Below, in pieces: positions 25,351 to 34,898 of a stretch of DNA of 64,000 nucleotides. Both the position numbers and the translations under genes were made by a program. Source of the DNA: Fusobacterium necrophorum subsp. necrophorum (lineage in GTDB: Bacteria; Fusobacteriota; Fusobacteriia; Fusobacteriales; Fusobacteriaceae); assembly GCF_004006635.1 (NCBI RefSeq), contig NZ_CP034842.1, positions 682,001 to 746,000 of the forward strand, given 5' to 3'. A model generated the notes under the pieces. That model ran no database searches, was not told where the DNA came from, and saw only the letters and a program-made list of their open reading frames with translations. The first letter of the stretch is position 1; the number at the start of each line of letters is the position of its first letter.

Positions 25351-26296
25351 ATTGTTCCATACTCATTTGAATATCCATGAAACCGCTTTTGAATTGGTAT
25401 TCGCAAAGTAAAATTTTATTTAATTTCTTTAGCCAAAAGGACAGAGGATGCTTTTTGGCTATTTTTATTTTCAGATAGACCGGATAAGGGTGCAAAGGAC
25501 GCCCTCCTTTTCCACGAAAATAGGCTTGAATCTTGGAAAAAGAAGTTTTAAAATGGGTATAGGATGCCCTGTCGTCAATTTGATCTTTTTCCAAAAGAGA
25601 AGCAATTTTGCTTAAGAGAAATAGAGAATCCGCTAAATTATATAGGATAACAGAAATATCGTTGGCATTTTGTTGAAGATATTCCAATAAAATGGTAGGC
25701 TTTTCCTGTTCTAAAAATTGATCAATCAGAGTAAAAATATTATATTCCTTTTCTATACTTAAAATAGGAAGTACTTTTTCGAAAGAAAAGGCTTCTCCGT
25801 CCAAAAATTGTATTATTTTATTGCTTTCCTGTTCTATTTTATGAAAATCTTTCCCCAGCATTTCCAATAATTTTTCAGCCTCATAAGAAGAAAGAGCCAA
25901 TTTATTTTCCAAATATTGTTTTAAATTTTTTTCCTGTTCTTCTTCTGGGAAGGCTATGAACTTGGCATTTAATTTTTGAAGTTCTTTTTCCATACTTTTT
26001 CTAAGTTCTTTCTCCTGATAAAAAAATAGAATTTCTTTTTCGGATAAGTTAAAAAGAGCCATAGATTTTAAAATGGCAGTCCATGAATTTGTTTTTAAAG
26101 CTTCCGCTCTTTTGATAAAAAAAGCTTTCGGTTCTGCAAACATAGAATTCATAGAGAGTTTCTGTAAGAAGGCTTCCTCCTCCCTGTTGCTAAAATCGAA
26201 AGAATATATGGTGACATTTTTTTGTAAATATTTCTGTCTTCTTTTTTGAAGCTCCAGTTCCAAAAGACTTTGGTTTCCATAAAAAAAATAAAGCAT
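25301..26296 (-). CDS. holA: DNA polymerase III delta subunit
   Basis: 331 residues from the ATG at 26296 (AAGGGA site before it); longer forms read into the divergent promoter region. Begins LYFFYGNQSLLELELQKRRQ, the delta N-terminal pattern, followed by SMNSMFAEPKAFFIKRAEAL and the C-terminal collar-type helices (LLEYLQQNANDISVILYNLADSLFLLSKI). Opens the sliding clamp as part of the clamp loader. Low identity is normal for this family. Confidence 0.85.
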   Translation of the reverse strand: MLYFFYGNQSLLELELQKRRQKYLQKNVTIYSFDFSNREEEAFLQKLSMNSMFAEPKAFFIKRAEALKTNSWTAILKSMALFNLSEKEILFFYQEKELRKSMEKELQKLNAKFIAFPEEEQEKNLKQYLENKLALSSYEAEKLLEMLGKDFHKIEQESNKIIQFLDGEAFSFEKVLPILSIEKEYNIFTLIDQFLEQEKPTILLEYLQQNANDISVILYNLADSLFLLSKIASLLEKDQIDDRASYTHFKTSFSKIQAYFRGKGGRPLHPYPVYLKIKIAKKHPLSFWLKKLNKILLCEYQFKSGFMDIQMSMEQFILGFYSSSSNIPQYK

Positions 26297-26345
26297 TTTT
26301 AGTCCCTTCCTTTTTGATTTCTTCGTTTCATTATAACATAAGGTA

Positions 26346-26354
26346 TGGTATAAT
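26346..26354 (+). promoter_or_regulatory. Likely promoter of the permease-cobalamin operon
   Basis: TGG-TATAAT, an extended -10 with the hexamer at 26349-26354. The -35 area (TTTCAT at 26326-26331) is weak. No cobalamin riboswitch fits in the roughly 38-nt leader. Confidence 0.5.
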
Positions 26355-26391
26355 AACAAATATATATATTATCAAGGATTGGAAAAGAAAA

Positions 26392-27927
26392 ATGAAAGAA
26401 AAAAGAGCTCAAAAAATAATCATCAACAGTATATATCTTCTTCTTTGGATCTTACCTTTATTTTGGTTTATCCGAGATTTTTGGATTGTGGAAGATATCC
26501 AAAACAGTTTTGATGGAGCTTTGTGGAAGACGATTCTTTTTACTTGGAAACAGAGTTTGTATTCAAGTTTTTTGGCTTTTTTCCTTGCAATTATCCCGGC
26601 CAGATATTTGGCCTATCATAACAATCTGTTGAGTAAAATGTTGGAGAGCTTATTGTTTATTCCTTTTTTCTTTCCGGTATTATCTACGATAGGAATTTTT
26701 TCCATTCTGTTTAACCTACCCGGAGTTCAAAATTTTTCTGTTCTTTACAGTATGAAAGCAATTTTAATTGCTCATGTTTTCTATAATTCTCCTATTTTTG
26801 TAAAATATTTGGGAGAAGCTTTGCGAAGGATTCCAAAAGAAATCGAAGAATCCATGATAATAGACAGGGCAGGAAGCTGGACAATTTTTTGGAAGGGACA
26901 ACTCCCTCTTATCTTGCCTCAGATTTTTAAGGCTTTTATTCTATGTTTTACCTATTGTTTTTTAAGTTTTGCTATTCTGTTGTCTTTGGGCGGAATTCAG
27001 TATCAAAGTTTGGAAGTGGAAATTGCTGCAAGCTTGCAGGGAGATTTTAATTTTTCCAAGGCTATGCTATATGGATTATTACAATTTTTCATGTTATTGG
27101 GGATCAATTCCCTCGGAACCTTTCTTCCGGACTATGAGTTAAAGGGAAGGGCTTATGAAAAAAAGATGTCCGGTCATAGCATGATTTTTTCTATTTTTTA
27201 TGTAATTTTTGAATATGGGATTGTATTGGCTTCCATAGTTGCTTCTTTCTACAATTATTTTACAGGAGAATTCAGTGTCAAAGCCTACCGTATTCTTTTT
27301 AGTGCAGCTTTTCAGGAAGAATATCCGATTTGGAGAAGTCTGGGGAATTCTTTTTTGGTAGCAGGAATCGCTTCTATAGGGACGGTTATTGTTGTATATT
27401 TTCTTCTGCAAAATTATAGTAGAATAGTAGAACTGCTCATTTTTTCTAATTTAGGAATTTCAGGGGCTTTTTTTGCAATTACCCTCTATTATGTCTATGT
27501 ACTCTACGAAGTTCCCTTTGCCGTACTGTTGGTGTTTGCCTATTTGATGACGGGAATTCCCTTAGTCTATTCTTTTTTATATCAGAATGTGAAAATGTTT
27601 CCGAGAGATTTGGAAGAAATGGCTTTTTTAGACGGAGCCTCTCCCCGAAAATATTTTTGGAATATTCAATTTCCAATCTTAAGACCTCTATTTTTACTAA
27701 GTTTTTTGCAAAGCTTTGCTATTTTTTTAGGAGAATTTACCCTCGCTTATACCATGCAATTGGGAGATATGTTTCCTGTGGTATCTTTGGTTAATTATTC
27801 TTTGCTTGTGGATAAAAAATATTTGGAAAGCTCTGCCTTGAGTGCAATTTTATTGGTACTTATCTTATTGCTGTTTTTTTTAGGAGAATGTTTGAAAACA
27901 AGAGGAGAAAGATATGAAAACACATAA
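26392..27927 (+). CDS. ABC importer permease with two fused membrane modules (ThiP/FbpB-like)
   Basis: 511 residues from the ATG at 26392; about twelve membrane helices. Each half has an EAA loop: EIEESMIIDRAGSWTIFWKG near residue 150 and LEEMAFLDGASPRKYFWNIQ near 410, as in ferric iron and thiamine permeases. No ATPase or binding protein gene is adjacent, so it is an orphan here. Its last 14 bp overlap the start of cbiP, whose ribosome site lies within it, so translation is coupled to cobalamin synthesis. Cobalt or a corrinoid precursor would be attractive, but such permeases are normally of other families; the substrate is open. Confidence 0.78.
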   Translation: MKEKRAQKIIINSIYLLLWILPLFWFIRDFWIVEDIQNSFDGALWKTILFTWKQSLYSSFLAFFLAIIPARYLAYHNNLLSKMLESLLFIPFFFPVLSTIGIFSILFNLPGVQNFSVLYSMKAILIAHVFYNSPIFVKYLGEALRRIPKEIEESMIIDRAGSWTIFWKGQLPLILPQIFKAFILCFTYCFLSFAILLSLGGIQYQSLEVEIAASLQGDFNFSKAMLYGLLQFFMLLGINSLGTFLPDYELKGRAYEKKMSGHSMIFSIFYVIFEYGIVLASIVASFYNYFTGEFSVKAYRILFSAAFQEEYPIWRSLGNSFLVAGIASIGTVIVVYFLLQNYSRIVELLIFSNLGISGAFFAITLYYVYVLYEVPFAVLLVFAYLMTGIPLVYSFLYQNVKMFPRDLEEMAFLDGASPRKYFWNIQFPILRPLFLLSFLQSFAIFLGEFTLAYTMQLGDMFPVVSLVNYSLLVDKKYLESSALSAILLVLILLLFFLGECLKTRGERYENT

Positions 27928-29404
27928 CAATCTCATGATTATGGGGACTGCATCAGGAGTAGGAAAAAGTGCAACTGTTACCGCTCTTTGTCGTATTTTT
28001 CAAAAAGACGGCTACCGTGTCTGTCCTTTCAAATCGCAAAATATGGCATTAAATTCCTATGTTACAAAGGATGGAAAAGAAATGGGAAGGGCTCAGGCGG
28101 TACAGGCGGAAGCCATCGGATTGGAACCGCAGGCATGGATGAATCCTATTTTATTAAAACCGAGCCATGATAAAAAAATTCAGATTATTATTGAAGGCAA
28201 GTCTTTTGGAAATCTGACAGGACCGGAGTATCATAAATACAAACAAAATTTACTTCCAAAATTGGAAGAAATTTATCATAGGATTGAAGAAAACTATGAT
28301 ATTTCTGTGATTGAAGGAGCAGGAAGCCCTGCAGAAATCAATATGTTGGAAGAAGATATTTCCAATTTTGGAATGGCAAGAATTGCAGATGCTCCTGTTA
28401 TTTTAGTTGCAGATATAGACAGAGGTGGAGTTTTCGCCTCCATTTATGGAACCATTATGCTTTTAGGGGAAAAGGATAGAAGACGGGTGCAAGGAATTAT
28501 CATCAATAAATTTCGAGGAAATGTAGAGGTATTAAAACCGGGACTCGAAAAAATAAAAGCCTTGACAGGAGTTCCTGTCTTGGGAGTGCTGCCCTATGCT
28601 GATTTTAACGTAGAAGATGAAGACAGTTTGAGTGAAAAATATCAAAGTTTTAAGTTCAGTAAACATTCCAATCACATAAAAATATCTGTAATAAAATTAA
28701 AGCATATTTCCAATGCTACGGATATGGATGCCTTAGCCATATATGAGGATGTGGAAATACAATTTGTCACGGAAAGGAGTCAGATAGGAAAGGAAGATAT
28801 GATAATAATTCCGGGCTCTAAAAATACTATAGACGATTTAAAATGGTTGAAAGAAAGTGGAATAGCGGCAGAAATTATGAAAAGAGCTAAAACAGAAACT
28901 ATTATTTTTGGTATCTGTGGAGGTTTTCAAATGTTAGGAAAAAAGGTGAAAGACCCCTATCATATCGAGGGAGAAATAGAAGAATTGGATGCCTTGGGAC
29001 TTTTCAATTTGGAAACGATAATGGAAAAAGAGAAGACTCTTGTTCAGTATACAGGAACTTTAAGAGTGGAGAAAGGAATGTTAAAAGCCTTAGATAATTT
29101 GGAGCTAAGAGGTTATGAAATTCACCAAGGCGTTACACGGGGCGACGAAGAAAATTTGACAGATGATGATAGGATCGTTTTTGTGAATAAGGACAATATC
29201 ATGGCAACCTACTTACACGGAATTTTTGATAATAAGGAATTTACGGAAGCTCTTTTAAATGAAATTCGAAGAAGAAAAGGTTTGGAAGAAATCAATCATA
29301 ATATTTCTTATGAAGAATATAAAAGAAAAGAATTTGATAAATTGGAGAAGTTGGTTAGGGAAAATGTCGATATGGATACAATATATAAAATTATGGGTTT
29401 ATAA
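27914..29404 (+). CDS. cbiP: Cobyric acid synthase (amidates corrin b, d, e, g side chains)
   Basis: 496 residues. N-terminal dethiobiotin synthase-like ATPase domain (GTASGVGKSATV P-loop, SQNMALNSYVT), C-terminal class I glutamine amidotransferase with the nucleophile in FGICGGFQMLGK and a late LHGIFDN containing the catalytic His. Uses glutamine and ATP on adenosylcobyrinic a,c-diamide. First cobalamin gene of the operon. Confidence 0.95.
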   Translation: MKTHNNLMIMGTASGVGKSATVTALCRIFQKDGYRVCPFKSQNMALNSYVTKDGKEMGRAQAVQAEAIGLEPQAWMNPILLKPSHDKKIQIIIEGKSFGNLTGPEYHKYKQNLLPKLEEIYHRIEENYDISVIEGAGSPAEINMLEEDISNFGMARIADAPVILVADIDRGGVFASIYGTIMLLGEKDRRRVQGIIINKFRGNVEVLKPGLEKIKALTGVPVLGVLPYADFNVEDEDSLSEKYQSFKFSKHSNHIKISVIKLKHISNATDMDALAIYEDVEIQFVTERSQIGKEDMIIIPGSKNTIDDLKWLKESGIAAEIMKRAKTETIIFGICGGFQMLGKKVKDPYHIEGEIEELDALGLFNLETIMEKEKTLVQYTGTLRVEKGMLKALDNLELRGYEIHQGVTRGDEENLTDDDRIVFVNKDNIMATYLHGIFDNKEFTEALLNEIRRRKGLEEINHNISYEEYKRKEFDKLEKLVRENVDMDTIYKIMGL

Positions 29405-29432
29405 TAAATAAAAGCTTTTTGGGGAGGTCAAA

Positions 29433-30350
29433 ATGAGTATAAGTTTTTACGTGAAAAACAAGAAAAAATTTTTAGGCTATGAACCTGTTTTAACTGTTGA
29501 AAAGGCATTGACGATATTGGATAAAGAGCTTTATAGCTATAATACCGATGATATTGACACCAATGATTTATTGTTATCTCCTATTTCTAATTATGAATGT
29601 ATTTTGGTAGGATCTGATAAAGAAAGTGCAAGAGGTTTTGAATTGTCTTATGATAATAAGAATAAAGATTATGCGATAAGAATTTTTACTCCTTCTTCTA
29701 GGGAAGATTGGCTCCTAGCTTTGGAATATATAAAAGCATTAGCGAAAAAATTTGGCTCGGAAATTATAAATGAAAGAGGAGAAGTATATACTGTTGACAA
29801 TATTGATAGCTTTGACTACGAAAGCGATATACTTTATGGAATAAAGGCGGTTTTATCAAATATGAAAAATGGAGAAATAGAAGTATACAATATTTTTGGT
29901 GTAAATAGAGTGGTTTCCTTTAATAAAGAAATGATAGATAACATCAATCATTCAGATAGTCCTATTGATACTTTTTCCAATACAGTAAAAGAAATTCAAT
30001 ATTTAGATGCTTACTCGGCAAATCAACAATTTTATCAAAATAAAGAAGATGGGAAAATTATAGGGAGTTACACTCTTACAGAAAATCTTAGAACAATTCT
30101 TCCTTATCAACCCAGTGTGGAATTTGAAAATACAGGTATAGTAAAAAATGATGAAATTTCTTTTTGGAATATTGGCTTGGTAACGATTGATGGAGATGAA
30201 AATGATGAGAATAGTTATAAGTTAGCAGGGCATATGGATTACAATGATTTTATGAAAAAATTACCAATAAGCAAGTATAAATTTATAGATGCTTCCTACA
30301 TTATGGTTGAGCCGTTAAGAAAAGAAGAGATTTTAGAATTGTTAAAATAG
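29433..30350 (+). CDS. DUF4299 family protein
   Basis: 305 residues, soluble, acidic. Begins MSISFYVKNKKKFLGYEPVLTVEKAL, the typical start of DUF4299. The function is unknown; members are scattered in Fusobacterium and Firmicutes, often near toxin-like or accessory genes. GGGAGG site before ATG 29433. It stands between cbiP and cbiB with no obvious tie to corrin chemistry, and its composition is more AT-rich than that of cbiP, so it looks like inserted cargo. Confidence 0.72.
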   Translation: MSISFYVKNKKKFLGYEPVLTVEKALTILDKELYSYNTDDIDTNDLLLSPISNYECILVGSDKESARGFELSYDNKNKDYAIRIFTPSSREDWLLALEYIKALAKKFGSEIINERGEVYTVDNIDSFDYESDILYGIKAVLSNMKNGEIEVYNIFGVNRVVSFNKEMIDNINHSDSPIDTFSNTVKEIQYLDAYSANQQFYQNKEDGKIIGSYTLTENLRTILPYQPSVEFENTGIVKNDEISFWNIGLVTIDGDENDENSYKLAGHMDYNDFMKKLPISKYKFIDASYIMVEPLRKEEILELLK

Positions 30351-30374
30351 TTTGTGTGAAATGGAGAATAAAAA

Positions 30375-31346
30375 ATGTTCAATTATTTTGCAGCAAAATT
30401 TGGAGTGGCTTATGTCATAGATTTCATATTGGGAGATCCGAGGTGGCTATATCACCCGGTTATTATCATAGGAAAACTCATAAATTTTTTAGAAAAAATT
30501 TTATATAAAGCGAATCATAAGATATTTTCAGGAGTGATTTTAAATCTTTTAACCTTAAGTATCACTTTTATCGTTTCTTTATTTTTAGCAAGAACAGGCT
30601 ATGTAGTGGAAATATTTTTTCTTTATACCACTCTTGCCACAAAAAGTTTGGCAGATGAGGGGAAAAAAGTGTATAGGATTTTAAAGTCCGGAGACATTGA
30701 AAAAGCAAAAAAAGAACTTTCTTATCTTGTGAGTAGGGATACCAATACGCTATCACTTGACAAAATTATTATGAGTATAGTGGAAACAATAGCGGAAAAT
30801 ACAGTGGATGGTTTTGTGTCTCCTGCCTTCTTTGCTTTTGTGGGAAGCTTTTTTTCTGTTGAAATATTTGGACAGGTGGTCTCTCTTGCCTTACCTTTTG
30901 CTATGACATATAAGGCGATCAACACTTTGGATTCTATGGTTGGTTATAAGAATGAAAAATATATAGATTTTGGAAAGTTTTCTGCAAGAGTGGATGATGT
31001 TGCAAATTTCATTCCTGCAAGACTGACAGGTTTAATTTTTGTACCTCTTTCAAGCTTATTATTAGGATACAATTTTAAAAATTCCTTGAAAATATTTTTT
31101 AGAGATAGAAAGAAACATGCAAGTCCAAACTCCGGGCAGAGTGAAGCTGCTTATGCAGGAGCTTTAGGAATACAATTTGGTGGGAAAATAAGTTATTTTG
31201 GAAAAGAATATGAAAAACAAAAGATTGGAGATAAGTTAAAGGAATTTGACTATGAAGATATTAAAAAAGCAGTAAATATTTTATATGTTGTATCATTTAT
31301 AGCAACTATAACATTCACCTTAATTAAAATAAGTGAATTATATTAA
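30375..31346 (+). CDS. cbiB: Adenosylcobinamide-phosphate synthase
   Basis: 323 residues, integral membrane with about five helices. Family motifs: DFILGDPRWLYHPVIIIGKLI at the N-terminus, ETIAENTVDGFVSPAFFAF, YKAINTLDSMVGYKNEKY, and ASPNSGQSEAAYAGALGIQ near residue 255. Attaches (R)-1-amino-2-propanol phosphate to adenosylcobyric acid; the aminopropanol arm comes from the cobD product encoded downstream. Confidence 0.94.
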   Translation: MFNYFAAKFGVAYVIDFILGDPRWLYHPVIIIGKLINFLEKILYKANHKIFSGVILNLLTLSITFIVSLFLARTGYVVEIFFLYTTLATKSLADEGKKVYRILKSGDIEKAKKELSYLVSRDTNTLSLDKIIMSIVETIAENTVDGFVSPAFFAFVGSFFSVEIFGQVVSLALPFAMTYKAINTLDSMVGYKNEKYIDFGKFSARVDDVANFIPARLTGLIFVPLSSLLLGYNFKNSLKIFFRDRKKHASPNSGQSEAAYAGALGIQFGGKISYFGKEYEKQKIGDKLKEFDYEDIKKAVNILYVVSFIATITFTLIKISELY

Positions 31347-31380
31347 TGAACTTAAGAACTTTATCTAGGAATGAACTATA

Positions 31381-31443
31381 GCATATAATGTAATATGGGC
31401 ACCAGATTTTCAATTTGATGAAAATGGACTATTAAAATTTTAA
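31381..31443 (+). pseudogene. Short C-terminal gene remnant between cbiB and cobD
   Basis: Twenty in-frame codons AYNVIWAPDFQFDENGLLKF then TAA, without a start. It reads like the end of a soluble protein and is too short to assign. With the odd spacing here (113 bp in an otherwise tight operon) it suggests a deleted cargo gene. Confidence 0.3.
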
Positions 31444-31459
31444 TAAATTTGGAGTATTT

Positions 31460-32536
31460 ATGAAAGATTTACACGGAGGAAATATTTATACATTTCAAAG
31501 AGAAGGGAGAGATAATATTTTAGATTATAGTTCCAATATTAATCCTTTGGGAGTACCACAGAAATTTATAGAGATGGCAAGAGAAAAATTTGATACATTA
31601 GTACATTATCCCGACCCTTATTATATTGACTTAAGAAAAAAGATAGCAGAATGGAATGCAGTGAATATGGACAATATTATTGTGGGGAACGGGGCAACAG
31701 AAATTTTATTTTTGTATATGAGAGCTTTAAAACCAAAAAAAGTGCTATTATTGATTCCTTGTTTTGCGGAATATGAAAGAGCTTTGCAATCTGTTTCTGC
31801 AAAGATAGAATATTTTGAACTGAAAGAAAGGGATTATTTCTATCCTGATATCAAGAATTTAAAAAGACAAATAGAAGCTCATGATTATGATTTATTAGTA
31901 TTCTGTAATCCGAATAATCCGACAGGACAATTTATCAAAGTGGAAGACATAAAAGAAATCATAAATAGTTGTCAAAAGAAAAATACAAAAATTTTTGTGG
32001 ATGAAGCTTTTATTGAATTTGTGGAAGATTGGAAAGAAAAAACAGTTTCTTCCTTAAAAAATAAAAACGTCTTTCTCATGAGAGCTTTTACGAAGTTTTT
32101 TGCCATTCCCGGACTTCGATTGGGTTATGGAATAAGCTTTGATGAGGAGATTTTAAAAAAAATGTGGGAAGAAAAAGAGCCTTGGACAGTGAACAGCTTT
32201 GCAAATCTTGCGGGAATTGTAATGCTTGATGACAAGGAGTATATGGAAAAAACAGAAAAATGGATTCTGGAAGAAAAGCAATTTCTGTACAAAGAATTAA
32301 ATGAATTTCAATATCTAAAACCATATAAAACAGAATGCAATTTTATCTTGATAAAATTATGGAATATCAGTGCAGCAAGCTTAAGAGATAAGATGGTAGA
32401 AAAAAACATTTTAATACGAGATGCTTCCAATTTCAAATGTTTAGATGACAGTTTTGTGAGACTTGCCATTAAGGATAGAGAATCAAATTTAAAAATGTTG
32501 GAGGCATTGGCTGATATCATGGAAGATAGAGGATAG
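31460..32536 (+). CDS. cobD: Threonine-phosphate decarboxylase
   Basis: 358 residues, fold-type I PLP enzyme similar to histidinol-phosphate aminotransferase. N-terminal LHGGNIYTFQRE and DYSSNINPLG are typical for CobD. CNPNNPTGQF, FVDEAFIEFVED and the PLP Lys in RAFTKFFAIPGLRLGYG follow. Makes (R)-1-aminopropan-2-yl phosphate for CbiB. A histidinol-phosphate aminotransferase is the alternative, but the gene context decides. Confidence 0.92.
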   Translation: MKDLHGGNIYTFQREGRDNILDYSSNINPLGVPQKFIEMAREKFDTLVHYPDPYYIDLRKKIAEWNAVNMDNIIVGNGATEILFLYMRALKPKKVLLLIPCFAEYERALQSVSAKIEYFELKERDYFYPDIKNLKRQIEAHDYDLLVFCNPNNPTGQFIKVEDIKEIINSCQKKNTKIFVDEAFIEFVEDWKEKTVSSLKNKNVFLMRAFTKFFAIPGLRLGYGISFDEEILKKMWEEKEPWTVNSFANLAGIVMLDDKEYMEKTEKWILEEKQFLYKELNEFQYLKPYKTECNFILIKLWNISAASLRDKMVEKNILIRDASNFKCLDDSFVRLAIKDRESNLKMLEALADIMEDRG

Positions 32537-32551
32537 AATGGAGGAGGAAAA

Positions 32552-33889
32552 ATGAAAGCGTTTATGCTTGCCGGTGTAAGTAGCGGAATTGGGAAAACAA
32601 CCATATCTATGGCATTGATGTCGGCTTTTGACAATGTTTCCCCATTTAAGGTTGGTCCTGATTATATAGACCCCGGTTTTCATGAATTTATTACCGGGAA
32701 CCCAAGTTATAACCTAGATATCTTTATGATGGGGGAAGCAGGAGTTCGATATAGTTTTTATAAGCATCATAAAAATATTTCTATCATTGAGGGAGTTATG
32801 GGACTATACGATGGAGTTGATAATTCTTTGGATAACAACAGTTCTGCTCATTTGGCAAGATTTTTAGGCGTTCCGGTAATTTTAGTTTTAGATGGAGTAG
32901 GAAAAAGTACAAGTATTGCGGCACAGGTTTTAGGCTATAAAATGTTGGATTCAAGAGTGAATATAGCAGGAGTTATTATCAATAAAGTTTCCGGGGCAAA
33001 GACCTATGCGATATTTAAGGAAGCGATTGAAAGATATACCGGTATTCAATGCTTAGGTTTTATTGAAAAAAATGATGCGTTAAATATTTCAAGTAGACAT
33101 CTAGGGCTTTTGCAAGCGAATGAAGTGGAAGACTTAAGAGAAAAAATAGAACTGTTAAAAAATTTTGTGTTGAAAAATATCAATTTGGAAGAAATAGAAA
33201 GAATTGCCGGGGAACAAACTTACAGTTTGGACGAAAAGAAAGGAAAAATAGAGCTTCCACTTCCTTTATCCCATTTCAAAGACAGATATATCGGAAGAAC
33301 GATTGCAATAGCGAAAGATTCGGCATTTTCCTTTTACTATAAGGACAATATAGAATTTTTGGAATATATGGGCTTTCATGTTCGATACTTCTCCCCCCTG
33401 AAAGATAAAAAAGTACCGGAATGTGATGCTATTTATTTAGGAGGAGGTTATCCGGAGAATTTTGCAGAAGAATTATCTAAGAATAAAGAGATGATTGCCT
33501 CTCTTCGAGAAAATTATGAGAAAGGAAAGAAGGTATTAGCGGAATGCGGAGGCTTTATGTATTTAAGTCATGGCATAGAGCAAACAGACGGAAAAATATA
33601 TAGCATGTGCGCTTTGGTTCCTTGTATGGTGAATATGACGAATAAATTAGATATTTCAAGATTCGGTTATATATCCATACATAAGAAAGACGGGACCGAA
33701 ATGGCAAGAGGGCATGAATTTCACTATTCTAAATTAAAAACGGTATTAGAGGATACAAGAATATGCAAAGCGGAAAAAAAGGATGGAAGAAGTTGGGACT
33801 GTGTCTTTCATGAAAAAAATCTGTATGCAGGATACCCGCATATACACTTTTTTGGAAGCTATCCGTTTATAAAAGAGGTATTCAAATGA
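32552..33889 (+). CDS. cbiA: Cobyrinic acid a,c-diamide synthase
   Basis: 445 residues. ATPase domain with AGVSSGIGKTTISMAL P-loop and VGPDYIDPGFH, then glutamine amidotransferase domain with the nucleophile in LAECGGFMYL (near 329) and FGYISIHKK. Amidates the a and c acetate side chains of cobyrinic acid using glutamine. The stop overlaps the ATG of the Fic gene by 4 bp. Confidence 0.95.
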   Translation: MKAFMLAGVSSGIGKTTISMALMSAFDNVSPFKVGPDYIDPGFHEFITGNPSYNLDIFMMGEAGVRYSFYKHHKNISIIEGVMGLYDGVDNSLDNNSSAHLARFLGVPVILVLDGVGKSTSIAAQVLGYKMLDSRVNIAGVIINKVSGAKTYAIFKEAIERYTGIQCLGFIEKNDALNISSRHLGLLQANEVEDLREKIELLKNFVLKNINLEEIERIAGEQTYSLDEKKGKIELPLPLSHFKDRYIGRTIAIAKDSAFSFYYKDNIEFLEYMGFHVRYFSPLKDKKVPECDAIYLGGGYPENFAEELSKNKEMIASLRENYEKGKKVLAECGGFMYLSHGIEQTDGKIYSMCALVPCMVNMTNKLDISRFGYISIHKKDGTEMARGHEFHYSKLKTVLEDTRICKAEKKDGRSWDCVFHEKNLYAGYPHIHFFGSYPFIKEVFK

Positions 33890-34887
33890 AAAGAGAAGTT
33901 TTACCACCTTTTACCATAACAAATGAGATACTTGCTTTAATATATGAAATAGGGGAACTTATCGGGAAAATAAGTACAGAAAAAGCACTTGAAAAGAATT
34001 TGATATTAAGAAAGGAGAATAGGATAAAAACTATTTATTCCTCATTAGCCATAGAACAAAATACCTTAACACTTGAACAAGTTACGGATGTAATAAACGG
34101 AAAAAGAGTTTTAGCACCCCCTAAAGATATAAAAGAAGTTCAAAATGCTTATGAAATATATGAAAGACTTCATGAGCTTGATGAGAATTCAGTAGAAGAT
34201 TTATTATTAGCACATAAAATAATGACAAATGAATTAATAAAAGAGAGTGGAAGATTCAGAAGTAAAAATGCAGGAGTATATCAAGGAGATACCTTGATAC
34301 ATATGGGAACTTTGCCAAAATATATACCTGAATTAATAAGGAATTTGTTTTTGTGGCTCAAAAATAGCAAAGAACATCCTTTAATAAAAGCTGCTGTTTT
34401 TCATTATGAATTTGAATTTATCCATCCATTTCAAGATGGAAATGGAAGAGTAGGAAGGTTGTGGCATAGTCTTATTCTTTCCAAATGGAAATATTTTTTT
34501 GCATGGCTACCGATAGAAAGTTTAGTACGTAAATATCAAAAGGAATATTATATTGCAATCAATAATTCAAATAAAGATGGAGAATCTACAGAATTTATTT
34601 TATTTATGTTAAAAATTATTCAAGAAACTTTAATAGAATTACTAGAAGTACAAGAGATGACCGATAAAATGACCGATAAAATGACCGATAAAAATAGGGA
34701 GAGAATGGAGGTCATTATAAAATATTTAAGTCAACATGACTATATTGACAATAAAGAAGTACAAAATTTGTTAGCTGTTTCCGAAGCAACAGCAAAAAGA
34801 TGTTTAAATAAATTAGTGAAAGAAAATATTTTAGAAGCGGTTGGAGAATACAAAGCAAGGAAATATATAAAAAGGGAGAAAGATTAG
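33886..34887 (+). CDS. Fic-domain AMP-transferase with C-terminal winged helix
   Basis: 333 residues. Fic motif HPFQDGNGRVGR is intact near residue 183, so nucleotide transfer is possible. An N-terminal inhibitory-type helix reads SSLAIEQNTLTLEQV; the family motif is S/T-xxx-E-G/N, and here Gln replaces the Gly/Asn after Glu. A linker of three MTDK repeats (34657-34692) precedes a winged helix-turn-helix (NKEVQNLLAVSEATAKRCLNKLVKENI). Class II Fic proteins of this build modify unknown targets or regulate DNA. It overlaps cbiA by 4 bp, so it is co-translated with cobalamin genes despite no known role there. Confidence 0.88.
   Translation: MKREVLPPFTITNEILALIYEIGELIGKISTEKALEKNLILRKENRIKTIYSSLAIEQNTLTLEQVTDVINGKRVLAPPKDIKEVQNAYEIYERLHELDENSVEDLLLAHKIMTNELIKESGRFRSKNAGVYQGDTLIHMGTLPKYIPELIRNLFLWLKNSKEHPLIKAAVFHYEFEFIHPFQDGNGRVGRLWHSLILSKWKYFFAWLPIESLVRKYQKEYYIAINNSNKDGESTEFILFMLKIIQETLIELLEVQEMTDKMTDKMTDKNRERMEVIIKYLSQHDYIDNKEVQNLLAVSEATAKRCLNKLVKENILEAVGEYKARKYIKREKD
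34657..34692 (+). repeat. Three tandem 12-bp repeats in the Fic gene linker
   Basis: ATGACCGATAAA three times without mismatch, encoding MTDK each time. Unit changes would keep the frame and alter linker length. Confidence 0.9.
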
Positions 34888-34898
34888 AGGGGATGACA

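Noticed and set aside
26297..26391. Possible cobalamin riboswitch before the cobalamin operon
   Set aside because: Only about 95 bp lie between divergent genes, with no conserved aptamer motif; too short.
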